From Chrysomallon squamiferum (taxonomy: Eukaryota; Mollusca; Gastropoda; Neomphalida; Peltospiridae), in assembly GCA_012295275.1 (NCBI GenBank), contig CM022678.1, positions 12,611,329-12,668,091 on the forward strand: DNA of 56,763 bases. The letters run 5' to 3'. The position numbers and the translations under genes were made by a program. A model generated the notes under the pieces. It was not told the DNA's origin. It ran no database searches and saw nothing but the letters and a program-made list of their open reading frames with translations. Positions 38,850 through 49,544 of this stretch are shown piece by piece; position 1 is the first letter of the stretch; the number at the start of each line of letters is the position of its first letter.

Positions 38850-39532
38850 ATGTTTTTGGATATGTCACCAGCTGTTGCTAAAGGAGACATCATTATGTCC
38901 TAATTCTGAATAAATATCCTTGTTTGTAGAACAATGGAGATAAGATTTAAAACTAATAACAAAAATATAAATAAAATAAATAAAATTAATATTACCATCT
39001 CATAGGTAGATTTTAAATTCAAAATGCTAAAACATGCATATTCACATAAGATGATGAAAATGACAATTTTATAAGCAGTGTCTAAAAGGTGAGAATAAAT
39101 GTGTAATTTCAGAGAATAACAGATCACATATGGCAACTGGGCAAGTATTCTGGACAACATTAATGGGTACCAAGAATGTGTAATTTAATGAAAAATAAGT
39201 AGTTTTGTCATGGTAGAAGTTAGCTATGTAGTTGCTATGAAGTTTTAATTCTGAAATGTGATATGAAATATTGTGCTTCATACTATTAGTAACATTGATA
39301 CTTCTACTAAGTATTTCTTCTACAGGCTGTTTTTAATCTGTCATTGCCTTTTAGCATTTTCACATTTCTGACCCTCCTGCAATCAGCACAAGAACACGTT
39401 GTTTAATTCTCTAATATAAAATTCCTGAATGTTTCAACAAATTGTTGGTTGGGTTTTCTATTGCAGGCTACTTATGAATGTTTACGGGATTTTTAACAAA
39501 CATTTTCTTGTAATGACATTGTGAGATCAATA

Positions 39533-40087
39533 CAGTGGTACCTTGACTTATGAGTCTAATTCATTCTGTGACCGAGCTCATATCTCAATTTGCTCGTATA
39601 TCAAATCAATTTTCCCAACTGAAATTAATTAAATACCATTAATCCATTCCAGCCCCTGAAAAACCCAACCCTATTTTTTTTTGTAATGTGTTTTTAAATA
39701 AGAACAAATATATATATATTTATAAACAACAAATATTGTATAAAAACAAAACGAAATAAAATGTAAAGAAATAAATTGGTTTTGTAAGGTATATTTATCT
39801 TGGCGATCAGACAAATTATTTTAACGCCTTTGTCTGGAGTTACAGCTTTTATTGACTCCTTCTCATACTTCCTAGACAGGACAATTACATGCACACCTTG
39901 CTCATGTCTTTCTATGAATTCAAGCTTTAATTCAATGGACGTCAACTGCTGCTTCTTCTTTGCACCGTCTGAAGCTCGCTCTTAACTTGGATTTTGGCTC
40001 TTAACTCAAAGCAAAAAATCAACCAGGTAACTGCTCTTAACTCGAAAATCTCATAAGCTGGAATACTCATAAGTTGATGTATTGCTG
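39533..40087. mobile_element. Non-autonomous Tigger/pogo-like DNA transposon, unit 2
   Basis: Paralogue of the element at 12032-12576, at the same place in the same intron, 555 bp, with the same CAG...CTG ends and flanking TA. It carries the same remnant of the transposase helix-turn-helix on the minus strand. Confidence 0.8.
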
Positions 40088-40292
40088 TATTAGAAACTGC
40101 TACAACTTAGTCAATATAACATGGATATATCTTGGAAAGGATATTGCACGTGAATATGGACTTGTCTCCTTAGCCAGATTGGGTCACGTGTGCAGCCTGT
40201 CAGTGTCTGACAGGAAAATACTAATGAATGCTTTTATGTGTATTCTGTTATCTTATAAACAAGTAGAGAAAAAGAAAATGTTTTTAACTTAC

Positions 40293-40310
40293 TGATTTCA
40301 CAGTTATCTC
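40293..40310 (-). CDS. Possible 18-nt cassette microexon of gene 2
   Basis: Counterpart of the unit at 12784-12801, identical over the 18 nt, with CAGACAG as acceptor and GTAAGTT as donor. It is phase-neutral between exon 2 and exon 3. Confidence 0.35.
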
Positions 40311-40549
40311 CTGTCTGAAAATTATTACAATCAGTAATATTTGTATTACTGATTGAACCTAGTTGTAGTATAACAGGACCTGTGAAACACAATTTTTTAA
40401 ATTTACCTCTCATAAGCAGAAGAATTTAAAAAAGTTTTATCTGCAGTATTAATACAATCTGTTATTTGTTAAAAGTATTATATATAACTATATATTTAAA
40501 ATGTGTTTAACTGATTATGTGTGTATATATGTATATATATATATATGTG

Positions 40550-40581
<32 letters not shown>

Positions 40582-41011
40582 TATGTGTATATATATATAT
40601 ATATGTGTATATATATATATATATATACATTTTAATACTGTAAAGTAATATATAACAGTAAATACAAGAATAATTATATGATGAAGTAACCAAACAGTAA
40701 CTAGTGTGTATTTTGCTTTACTGTTTTCATCTGTGAAACAAAAAGGCTATAAAGACTTTAAATTGTTAATTCATTATCAATATAAATTTAAACAGTGTCA
40801 ATTCACTAATGCCTAAGTTGGAACTAAACAATATATTGAAACAGTGTATTGTTCCAAATGTAAATGGTATAATTGTCAGTTTAGAATTTACCATCAATAA
40901 AGTAAACAGTATATTGATATAGTTTATTACTACAAATATAAAAATAATGTTGACTCTTTATAATTTCCTATCAAAAAAGTAAACAGTATATTGAAATACT
41001 GTGTGTATTAC

Positions 41012-41307
41012 CACGACTGCTCAACTCAGGTAGTTGTAAATGATGTTGTACTGTATGTGCGATGTCAAAGGAAGACTGAGATGTGATGACGTCTGTGTAT
41101 GAAACAGCTGTGGTATTGTCACCACCGCTCTGTAAATGATGTTCTGTATGTGTGATGTCAAAGGAAGACTGAGATGTGATGCCAGATGGACAAACACTTG
41201 TCTTATTGTCTAAGAGAGAAACAGCTGTGATGGTGTCTGTGGATGAAACAGCTGTAGTGTTAGAAGAAATTTCTGAACTCTCGTTTTTGTTATGCATCCT
41301 GGCTGAG
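41012..41307 (-). CDS. Gene 2 exon 2, with an internal duplication
   Basis: Same acceptor and donor as gene 1 exon 2 and also phase 2-in, phase 1-out. It is 296 nt against 203 nt in gene 1, because of a 93-nt (31-codon) in-frame duplication containing a second copy of the ITSQSSFDI(A/T)HT motif. Otherwise it is nearly identical and Ser/Thr-rich. Confidence 0.72.
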
Positions 41308-41852
41308 CTGTAAAAAATAATAGAGTAATTTTTTATATAGAAGGAAGAAACAAAATGTTTTATTTACTTATTTTATTTACTGTTATATGGGATCATACAT
41401 AAGATTTAGAAATAGTTAGATAACAAAAGAAGAAACCCACTGCAGTCACTTAATGATCTAGTCTTTCTTATTAACAAATGATATTTCATTTCACACCTAC
41501 CCTCAGACAGTACATACTATTTCATACATCAGTTGATGAACACTGCTGAAATGTAAACAGCTCAAGATTACATCAGGAGGCATTGATCCAAATAGCTACT
41601 ACATCTTGCACACTCTACTGGAGACCTATATCTAGTTTCTTGTATTAACACTAGCATTGCCCTATAGACTGTATTATCAACTTTTGTTCTATAAATATAT
41701 GCCTTGAACATTTTTTCAAAAAAGTAATCAAATAAAAAGGATTTAACAGATGTCCTAATTTTTAAATTGAGGTGTTAGATAATGTTATTTAGAAATACTC
41801 ATGAAAGTATGTGTCACACTACTGTTAATGGAAAATGTTAATTATAATTAAT

Positions 41853-41930
41853 TGTCTTGGATTTGTTCTTTTTCATCTTTTTAGGGTGGCGATGGCCTGA
41901 CTGGGGCAGGTTCTGGCTCTGGTTCACTGT
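41853..41930 (-). pseudogene. Truncated, donor-less copy of exon 1 in gene 2
   Basis: The segment matches the 3' half of exon 1, with the basic run (AAAAAGATGAAAAAGAAC) and Pro-rich codons. The donor reads ACAATT where the intact copies have GTAATT, and the ATG-containing half is missing and replaced by unrelated sequence from about 41930. It cannot act as a first exon. Confidence 0.7.
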
Positions 41931-42945
41931 GACTAGTCTGAGTGGTATTAGTACCTAAAGTTTGGCTTGTCCCATCTAAAGGGTAGCAGACTATAATAGC
42001 GTCACGTGACAAGGTGTTAATTATCTGAGACAGCTTAAACTACTAAATGACTACTCTGTATCCACTAGAGAACAATAACACAGACACAAATTCAGTATGG
42101 ATAATTGTTTTATATATATATGTATACATAGATTTATCATAAAAGAACCCTTAAGGGTAATATATAGTTAAATCGTATGATTTGACGATACACTATAAAA
42201 CAAAGAGCATTGATAAACAATACAAAAATAATTCAGCCCAGATGGTTACTTGATCTTTCTAAATAATCTTTTAATTATATACATTACCTTAGATTTTAAG
42301 CATAAGTATGCACCATAGAATAACAATAAAAGTTCAATAATAATAGATTCATCTCTTCAATATTCAATATGTATATTACATATACAAAACATTAAAACAT
42401 AATTACACTGTCTGCGTTTTCCTTTGTCTTGTGCAGATGGCTCTCAGACAACATCTCAAGAAGGGCACCAATCAAAGAGATCTCGTTCAAAACATGTGCC
42501 ACTACTTATATACCAATTGGCAATCACATGGGTGTTCGATATCTACCTCTGCAAACAGCCTTTCTGAATTTACTTTGCAACTTTTAATACCCATTTTGAG
42601 TTTGTTAATCCCATTTTTTCTTAATTTATATAACAACGGAACTTCCCCTAATTATATATTACAGCTCGAAATAGCCCATGTATATTTGCATATGCTCTTC
42701 TATTTTCTTTTTGTGTATTCACACCCATTTTCAGACACTGATTAGGTAAACATTTAAGAACTATAAAAATATAAATTATAAACATGATTATATAAGATAG
42801 CTAAATAAATATTGCCGTAAAATAATAATATATTTAAGATACAATATAGCAGACATTCTGCTTTAAACAGGCATAGAAAACAAAATTACAATTAAAAACA
42901 AGTCTGGCAAAGAGGCACTAATGAGGTTCTGGCACAATGGGGTCA
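41930..42945. other. Approximately 1-kb unit 2-specific segment of unknown origin
   Basis: It begins near tgactagtctgagtgg and ends near ggtcagagataatatt. A CACGTGAC motif lies near its start. One 104-codon ORF (42431-42745) has no recognised family. It separates the truncated and intact exon 1 copies, and the flanks (41.4 kb and 42.96 kb) are duplicates of each other. No inverted ends or target duplication could be identified. Confidence 0.45.
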
Positions 42946-43389
42946 GAGATAATATTTAGAAATAGTTAGATAACAAAAGAAACCCACTGCAGTCACTTCA
43001 CAGTCTACTCTTTCTTATTAACAACAAGTGATGTTTCATTTACACCTACCCACAGACAGTACATACTATTTCATTCATCAGTTGATAAGCACTGCTAAAA
43101 TCAAAACAGCTCAAGATTCCATCAGGAGGCATTTAATCCAAATATCTACTACACCTTGCAAAATCTACTTGAGAGCAAAATCTAGTACCTTGTATTAATA
43201 CTAGCACTGCCTTACATATTCCCAACTTTTTTTCGATAAATATATGCCCTGAACATTTTTTAAGAGTAATCAAATAAAAAGGTTTTAATAAATGAACTAA
43301 TTTTTAAACTGAGGTGTTAGGTTATGTTATATGTAAATACTCTTGAAATCACACTGCTGTTAATGAAAAATCTTAGTTGTAATAATTAC

Positions 43390-43508
43390 CTCATTTTGGA
43401 TTTGCTCTTTTTCATCTTTTTAGGGGGTGGTGATGGGTTGACTGGGGCAGATCCTGATTCTGGGTTGCTGTGTTTCTCAGCTATTCTGCTGCTTTGCCGA
43501 ATAGACAT
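43390..43508 (-). CDS. Gene 2 exon 1, copy b (ATG exon)
   Basis: ATG at 43508, preceded by GTGTGTTTCAG and a 7-nt leader, with donor GTAATTATT at the end of 119 coding nt. It encodes MSIRQSSRIAEKH and the basic PSPPPKKMKKSKSK tail. It has the same length and phase as gene 1 exon 1. It is the copy nearest to exon 2 that is intact, so it is the likely first coding exon of gene 2. Confidence 0.68.
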
Positions 43509-44246
43509 AGTCAACCTGAAACACACAGATTTACTAATGACATTCCAAATGTATCTAAACATTACAGACATACAAGGTACAAATCAACAGAACAGTTGTC
43601 AGAAATCCTGCAAATGACTAAACCAGTGCACTGTAACAAAAGACCATGAAAATTACTGCACTGCCACTGATTTAGGTTTCAGGATATGTTGGCATCAACT
43701 TTCCATTTAATGTGTTTTTCATACTGAAAACATATACCATCATCAGATGTATACAGAATGGAAAATCAAAAAGATAATCTGTAAGTAATAATCCTTAAGA
43801 CATGCAGAACAGTCTCAGCTGGGTCAGTTCAGATAGTTCAGGTTTCAGATTTATGTGAGGCATCATATAAAAAGTATTAGAATCAATTCCTCTCTTAGTT
43901 TTGTCAGACCTGTTACTAAATTATATAAACAACACAAATATAAATAAAACATATAATTTTACTAATTAATATTCTTAGTCTTGTCAACTGTACTGAACTA
44001 TTTTATACAAATAATATAAAAATAAATATCTGTGTCAATAGTTTTACTGAATTATATTCTTAGTTTTGTGGATTCTACCAAAAATTGTTATGAAAGTAAT
44101 ACCTCTTATTTATGCTGCCTGTAGCCTAGTATACTGTGATTTTTTGTATAACTAAATACCTGAAACATTGTTGAAAATAAAATGTTAATAACGAAAGCAC
44201 AGTGATCACACTGCTGTTAATGAAAAATCTTAGTTGTAATAATTAC

Positions 44247-44365
44247 CTTGTTTTGGATTTGCTCTTTTTCATCTTTTTAGGGGGTGGTGATGGGTTGACT
44301 GAGGCAGATTCTGATTCTGGGTTGCTGTGTTTCTCAGCTATTCTGCTGCTTTGCCGAATAGACAT
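44247..44365 (-). CDS. Gene 2 exon 1, copy c (alternative ATG exon)
   Basis: Second intact ATG exon, 857 bp from copy b within a tandem duplication, with the same 119-nt coding length, acceptor and donor. Only a few codons differ (ESAS for GSAP, and KTR for KMR). It could be used as an alternative first exon or be redundant. Confidence 0.62.
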
Positions 44366-45220
44366 AGTCAACCTGAAACACACAGATTTACTAATGACAT
44401 TCCAAATGTATCTAAACATTACAGATATACAAGGTTCAAATCAACAGAACAGTTGTCAGAAATCCTGCAAATGACTAAACCAGTGCACTGTAACAAAAGA
44501 CCATGAAAATTACTGCACTGCCACTGATTTAGGTTTCAGGATATGTTGGCATCAACTTTCCATTTAATGTGTTTTTCCTACTGAAAACATATACCATCAT
44601 CAGATGTATACAGAATGGAAAGTCAAAAAGATAATCTGTAAGTAATAATCCTTAAGACATGCAGAACAGTCTCAGCTGGGTCAGTTCAGATAGTTCAGGT
44701 TTCAGATTTATGTGAGGCATCATATAAAAAATATTAGAATCAATTCCTCTCTTAGTTTTGTCAGACCTGTTACTAAATTATATAAACAACACAGATATAA
44801 ATAAAACATACAGTTTTACAAAGTAATACTCTTAGTCTTGTCAACTGTACTAAACTATTTTATACAAATAATATGAAAATATATATACTGTGTCAATAGT
44901 TTTACTGAATTATATTCTTAGTTTTGTACGTTATGTGATACTCTTATTTGTGCTACCTGTAGCCCAGTATTCTGTGGGTTTTTTGTATAAATAAATTCCT
45001 GAAACATTGTTAATAATGAAAGCACACTGATCTCAAATGTATCATTTCTCCATGTTTTACTTAACTGCAGTATGCTTACATATCAGATTTTGAACTCTAC
45101 TATCTAGCACATCTGTCATTCAGTGTCAACTTGGCACAATGGTGGACATCATAAACACAAAGATGGCAGAAAATAAGAATGCATTCAGCCGTTATTCGTC
45201 AAACCTCCATTAGTGAGCTC

Positions 45221-45335
45221 AGCACTCTATGTCCAAACCAGTGCTATAACTCTTCAGCCTTGGCCAGTCATGAGTCCAGTTTATAATCCACAGGAGCACA
45301 TTTGGAACATCAGTGAACATTTTATACACACAGTG
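45221..45335 (+). pseudogene. Tc1/IS630-like transposase relic
   Basis: The frame reads WPVMSPVYNPQEHIWNISEH. It resembles the conserved WPAMSPDLNPIEHIWDEL block that carries the last catalytic Glu of Tc1-like DDE transposases, but the usual SPDLNP has become SPVYNP. No open frame extends beyond the short match, so this is an old fragment. Confidence 0.55.
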
Positions 45336-46684
45336 GAAGTGGAATCAGCTTAACACTGGGAATGACCTCAGTTGACTTTAGTTGACCATTTGACAAATAC
45401 AACTTTTAACTGGAGGGATGAATTGGATGCTAGAGGTTGAACGTTTACTTGCCAATGAACCCTTTAAATGGAGACTCAAAGTAACATTTTCTCTCTGAAA
45501 CAGATTTCTTAAACTATTTTATTAACTCAGCAGCTCCACACTTTGGAATGATGTTTTTAGTGTTAAATAGTACTTAAATAGTTAAATGTGTAATTATGTG
45601 ACGATACAGTTATTTTAAAAAGTCCTATATCTAATACTGGGATGCTTTACATTTTTTTTTCAGGTATACAGTATATTTATTTGTATTCAATTTAATTCTT
45701 AAATTATTTTACTATTTAGTACCATAAGAAATGCTTAAAATTAAAACTTCTGGAATAAATAAGTATGAACATGTCTAATACTTTATTTCAGGGTGACAAA
45801 ACTGTTTTATCTAATTAAATAAATTATTCTTCAATTTTGTATCTGCTTGTATAAACATACTTTGAGAATTTGTCAACTTCAGCTTTCAATAAACTGCTAC
45901 ATTCTACATTCGAAATCTTGGTCACTTCATGATTTCATCTGTGCTGTTTGAAACTGTCATCTTAATACACCTACAATATAAACAGTACAGCATTCAACCA
46001 TTATCATACTTATACAATAACTTTCTTTATTTACTATTTATTAAAGATGATTTCTCCACACTATATAAACATTTGAAAAAACAAAACATATGATTGTTTT
46101 TGAAAATATATTCCTTCACTTAAATGCATTTTCAAAATAATACTAAGACATAATTGGTCAATCTGTTAAAAATTCATATTTTGTCCATCTTCCTCAACTC
46201 CCAAATCCCTTCTATAAAAAATACCATAAAAAACAAATACATGGAAATGAAGATCATGATGTGTTCTTTTAAATGGTGATGTTTCTTTTGTATGTTAATC
46301 CAATCCTTTTTACGAGTGTTAAACATGGTGGGGTAAACACATTTTGGTGCCTGTAAAAAGCCCTAAAATAGGGTTGCTCTACAAACATCTGGGTCAAAGT
46401 TCAATCATTCTAACAGTGTGCATGTGATCACTGGCAATGGCTTATACCAAAAGTTGTGTCCAAAAATGTACTTTTTCTTGCCTTCAAGATGAGATCCTCA
46501 GCCATTTACATGTGAAGTATAGTGGCAATGAAAGTAGTGAAAAGAATAAGGTTGTAAAAAAAAGTACATTTAGTGGTTTCAAAATTGAGTGTTATTTTTA
46601 AAAGTTCTGTCGTCATAAGGTTAGTGATCACTTAAGAGGTAAACATTAAATCAATTAAGTTCAGCAGAAGAAACTTAATTAATA

Positions 46685-47319
46685 TGTGATGATTAGGCAA
46701 GGAGTGTTTGTTTTAGTTACCTCCACCACTTGGGGCAATTCTAATGCCCATGGATGGGGTAAATCTGGCATTGATATATTCCATTCTGTGTTTTATTTAA
46801 GTTTTTTGAAACAATTGAAAGTCCATGGTCCATCTGGTGGGGCACGTAATCAAACAAAAAATAAAATTAAGAGGATGAAGTATGACGAGGCATTGACAGA
46901 AGAAAGTGTCAAGAGGTATGAAGAATGAGTTGGCAGAGAAGAGGAGGAAGGAGGAAGAATAGGCAGAGAGCAATGGTGAGAGAGATACAGAAAAAACAGA
47001 AGATACCAAAGGAAAAAAGCAGCTCAGTTTGAATGCTACAGTAGAATTGATGGTTGCAGTCAAAGAAAATATTGGTAGTGAAAAGTCTGAACAAGAAGGC
47101 AGAGATGAAGTAGATTCACAAGAAAAATGTGAATGCAGTGGTAGAGTTGATGATGGCATGAATTCTTACCTGTTCAAAGGATGTGATTGGTTTTGTCTTG
47201 ATCTTTGCACATACCTCAAAATCCCAGCTGGTGCAGACTTGAAAGATATTGTATTCTTGTGTGATAGTTGCCAAGGAGTTCAGTTTATTGAAGTTTTGAA
47301 TCTGACTTGTTATGATTAG
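46685..47319 (+). pseudogene. Degenerate coding region ending in a PHD-like zinc finger
   Basis: Two open pieces in neighbouring frames are present. The first (to 46928) has a lysine-rich end, KIKRMKYDEALTEESVKRYE. The second runs to 47319 and holds CECSGRVDD, then CDWFCLDLC and FLCDSC. The spacing resembles a PHD finger (CxC ... CDxCxxWFHxxC ... CxxC), with the usual His replaced and some ligands lost. Frame breaks between the pieces indicate decay. It may come from a captured host gene or from a transposon-associated ORF. Confidence 0.45.
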
Positions 47320-47874
47320 GAGAAATTATTAGCAGTAGTAGACAATGATTTCATAGCAATTAGGGAGATTGAATGAAAAAGGGGGCCAGAATTATCCCGC
47401 CCTTATCCTACATTATAGCACATGTGTTGCTAATTTGCTGTAAATTGTTTCCTACCAGGCCAAATTGCTGAAGATTTTATGTGCAACTAAAAGAACTGGC
47501 ACTATTTGAAATGATTATATTTCTATGTTGAGTACATTTTTAATAAATTGTTGGATGCATGTTTTATTATATGTTATGACTTTTACTGAATATGGAAAAA
47601 GTTCTGAAATAAACAAATTAACATTGTGGTTAGATGATATGTAACTTTTGTTTGCTGTCAAATCACAGCAAGTACCAAGCTAAGAAAATTATTTTATGTC
47701 TGCTTCAAATGACAGCCTTATCACACGTGTCTTTAATTGCCACTAGTCCCATGATTACATACATTTTATAGCCCTTAATTAATACCTGCAACACCTTTCT
47801 GGAGTAGACTAAGGATTAGCTGAGTTTATGTATTGCAGAAGATTATAGTTCATCAAATGCTTGTAGGCCTTTTA

Positions 47875-47878
<4 letters not shown>

Positions 47879-47917
<39 letters not shown>
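47879..47917. repeat. (AC)n microsatellite
   Basis: AC tract adjoining the single arm that corresponds to the 15.5-kb hairpin. Confidence 0.95.
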
Positions 47918-47920
<3 letters not shown>

Positions 47921-48617
47921 GATACACACATCACAGTAGCTTAACTTATTACTTCTAATTAAAGCTGCTTATGTACATAAAGTTGTGCTGTTCTGTATAA
48001 ATTGAAATTATTATTATTATTTTTTTTATAGGCTTGGCAGGAAAAAAAAAATCAAGTTTTTTTTTTAATTAAAATTGTTAGATTTGAAAGATCTTGATAA
48101 ATTGTCCACAACACAGGTTGAATTTTTCAAATAAGACCAGACCTGAAACCACAGTGTGTTTGCACTTTTAGTCATTCTGCCATGTGTCATTTTGAAGATT
48201 TTGGCGTGTTTAGCATGTTACTGTGAACACACATTCAAGCATACAGGTCTGAAACAAAAATGAGCTCATTTAGCAAGTTGGTCCCATTGCTCTTGTTGAT
48301 TTTCAATCTTGTCTTTTCAAACTACAGTTGGCCAAACCTTTCACAAATACTGGCGAGACACTGCAATTACGGATGAGATATACAAATTCTATCATTTTTA
48401 TGTAAGATGTAAGTAATTTAAGAAGGACAAGCCAATATAATCCATTCTCAAACATAAGTCATATAACAGGAATTATGGTCCGCCATGACACTGGCGATCC
48501 CACGACTAGACGACCGTGTTTCACGATGTAAAGAAAACAGTTAGCATGTTTGCAGGAACTTGATAAAATTTCAAACACAATAAGATAAAATAAATTAATT
48601 GATTTTATACTGTGAAA

Positions 48618-48653
<36 letters not shown>

Positions 48654-48677
48654 CAATATAGTATAAGTTTTCCTTAC

Positions 48678-48799
48678 CAACAGTAGAAACTAACGAAGCG
48701 ACCCAAATTCTTCGCTATCTGCTCGCTCTTGAAGCACCCGGAAGGAAGCCTACTCTGTTTAGCTTTCAGAGTAGTCCGGGCAGATATTATTTATTTATT

Positions 48800-48865
<66 letters not shown>

Positions 48866-48935
48866 TTGAACTTCTGGTACAGTTTTTTTTAACCTATAAT
48901 CTGAATAAAAGTCACGTGACTAAGACGCCCATATC
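48678..48935 (-). promoter_or_regulatory. Candidate 5' non-coding exon and promoter of gene 2
   Basis: Paralogue of 21742-21960, with a minus-strand donor GTAAGGAAAA and a canonical E-box palindrome GTCACGTGAC at about 48912-48921. The two copies differ by a (TTTA)n/(TTA)n expansion inside the block. The assignment is from position and conservation only. Confidence 0.3.
48783..48866. repeat. (TTTA)n/(TTA)n compound microsatellite
   Basis: Expanded tract inside the conserved promoter-like block of unit 2. The unit 1 counterpart (21851-21897) is shorter. Confidence 0.95.
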
Positions 48936-49099
48936 TCAAGTTTAATCTTATTTATGTACTTTCTAACAGCAATTCGTTCTAGGTTACCCGTTTAACTGGA
49001 TATAGTATCACTGTAATTTGGTGAGAATGTCAGTCAATGTTTATGAATTTTTTCGGGTGGGGGGGGGGTTTAAAGTCAGAAAGATATTGGGTGGATTAT

Positions 49100-49235
49100 C
49101 AACAATGCGGCTTGTAAGTGTAATCTGGCGAGGTCAAAACCCGCGCGCTCGATCTTTGAAAATAGCGTCGGTAAAAACTACCAGTTTACTGATTTTTCCG
49201 GATTTCAGGACGCCGGATAATTGGTCGGGTACCTG
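49100..49235 (-). mobile_element. Short DNA-element end inserted in unit 2
   Basis: Unit 1 reads continuously at 22.12-22.17 kb, while unit 2 has about 100 extra bases with CpGs here. On the minus strand these begin at a TA followed by CAGGTACCCGACCAATTATC and cgccg / ccggaaaaatc. The style resembles the ends of pogo/Tigger-like elements. Confidence 0.4.
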
Positions 49236-49544
49236 TACTTCGAAAGTAAAATAGATAATAAATAAATATTTTAAATTTATTTACACTTCTCTCATGTGTA
49301 AAGTTTTTTCGAATTAAATTAAGTAGGCCTAACTAAAAATAATAATAAAAAAAAATTGACGTCTAATCTACTGACACACTTTAATAAGCAAATGAGCATT
49401 ATATTTAACTGTTAAAATTATATAAATATACATTTTGAGCGAAACTGCCACAACAATTAACTGAAGAATAAAAGTAAAATAAATAAATAAATAATATATA
49501 AACAAACATAGAAGTGAATAAAGAAAGATCGAAATAGAAAGTTC

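Larger units (their letters stand above)
38181..39080. other. 0.9-kb insertion specific to the gene 2 intron
   Basis: Collinearity with unit 1 (11.55 kb) breaks after gcgtgaatgt and resumes at tctaaaaggtgag. The insert contains two diverged copies of the intron piece with gtattctgttatct...aacttactgattt, which also surrounds the 18-nt microexon, plus a (GT)n tract. It looks like intron sequence duplicated locally, not a transposon. Confidence 0.6.
43350..45060. repeat. 857-bp tandem duplication carrying exon 1 of gene 2
   Basis: Two units run head to tail, about 43350-44207 and 44208-45060. The string acactgctgt occurs at 43351 and 44208. The similarity covers exon 1, its splice sites and about 650 bp of upstream flank. 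Unit 1 of the locus has only one copy of the corresponding segment, near 14.2-14.6 kb. Confidence 0.85.
46130..48345 (-). repeat. Inverted block, unit 2 copy, with an extra internal segment
   Basis: Counterpart of 15000-16830 in the opposite orientation. It is longer because about 1 kb (about 46.5-47.6 kb), including a PHD-like coding relic, is absent from unit 1. Confidence 0.8.
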
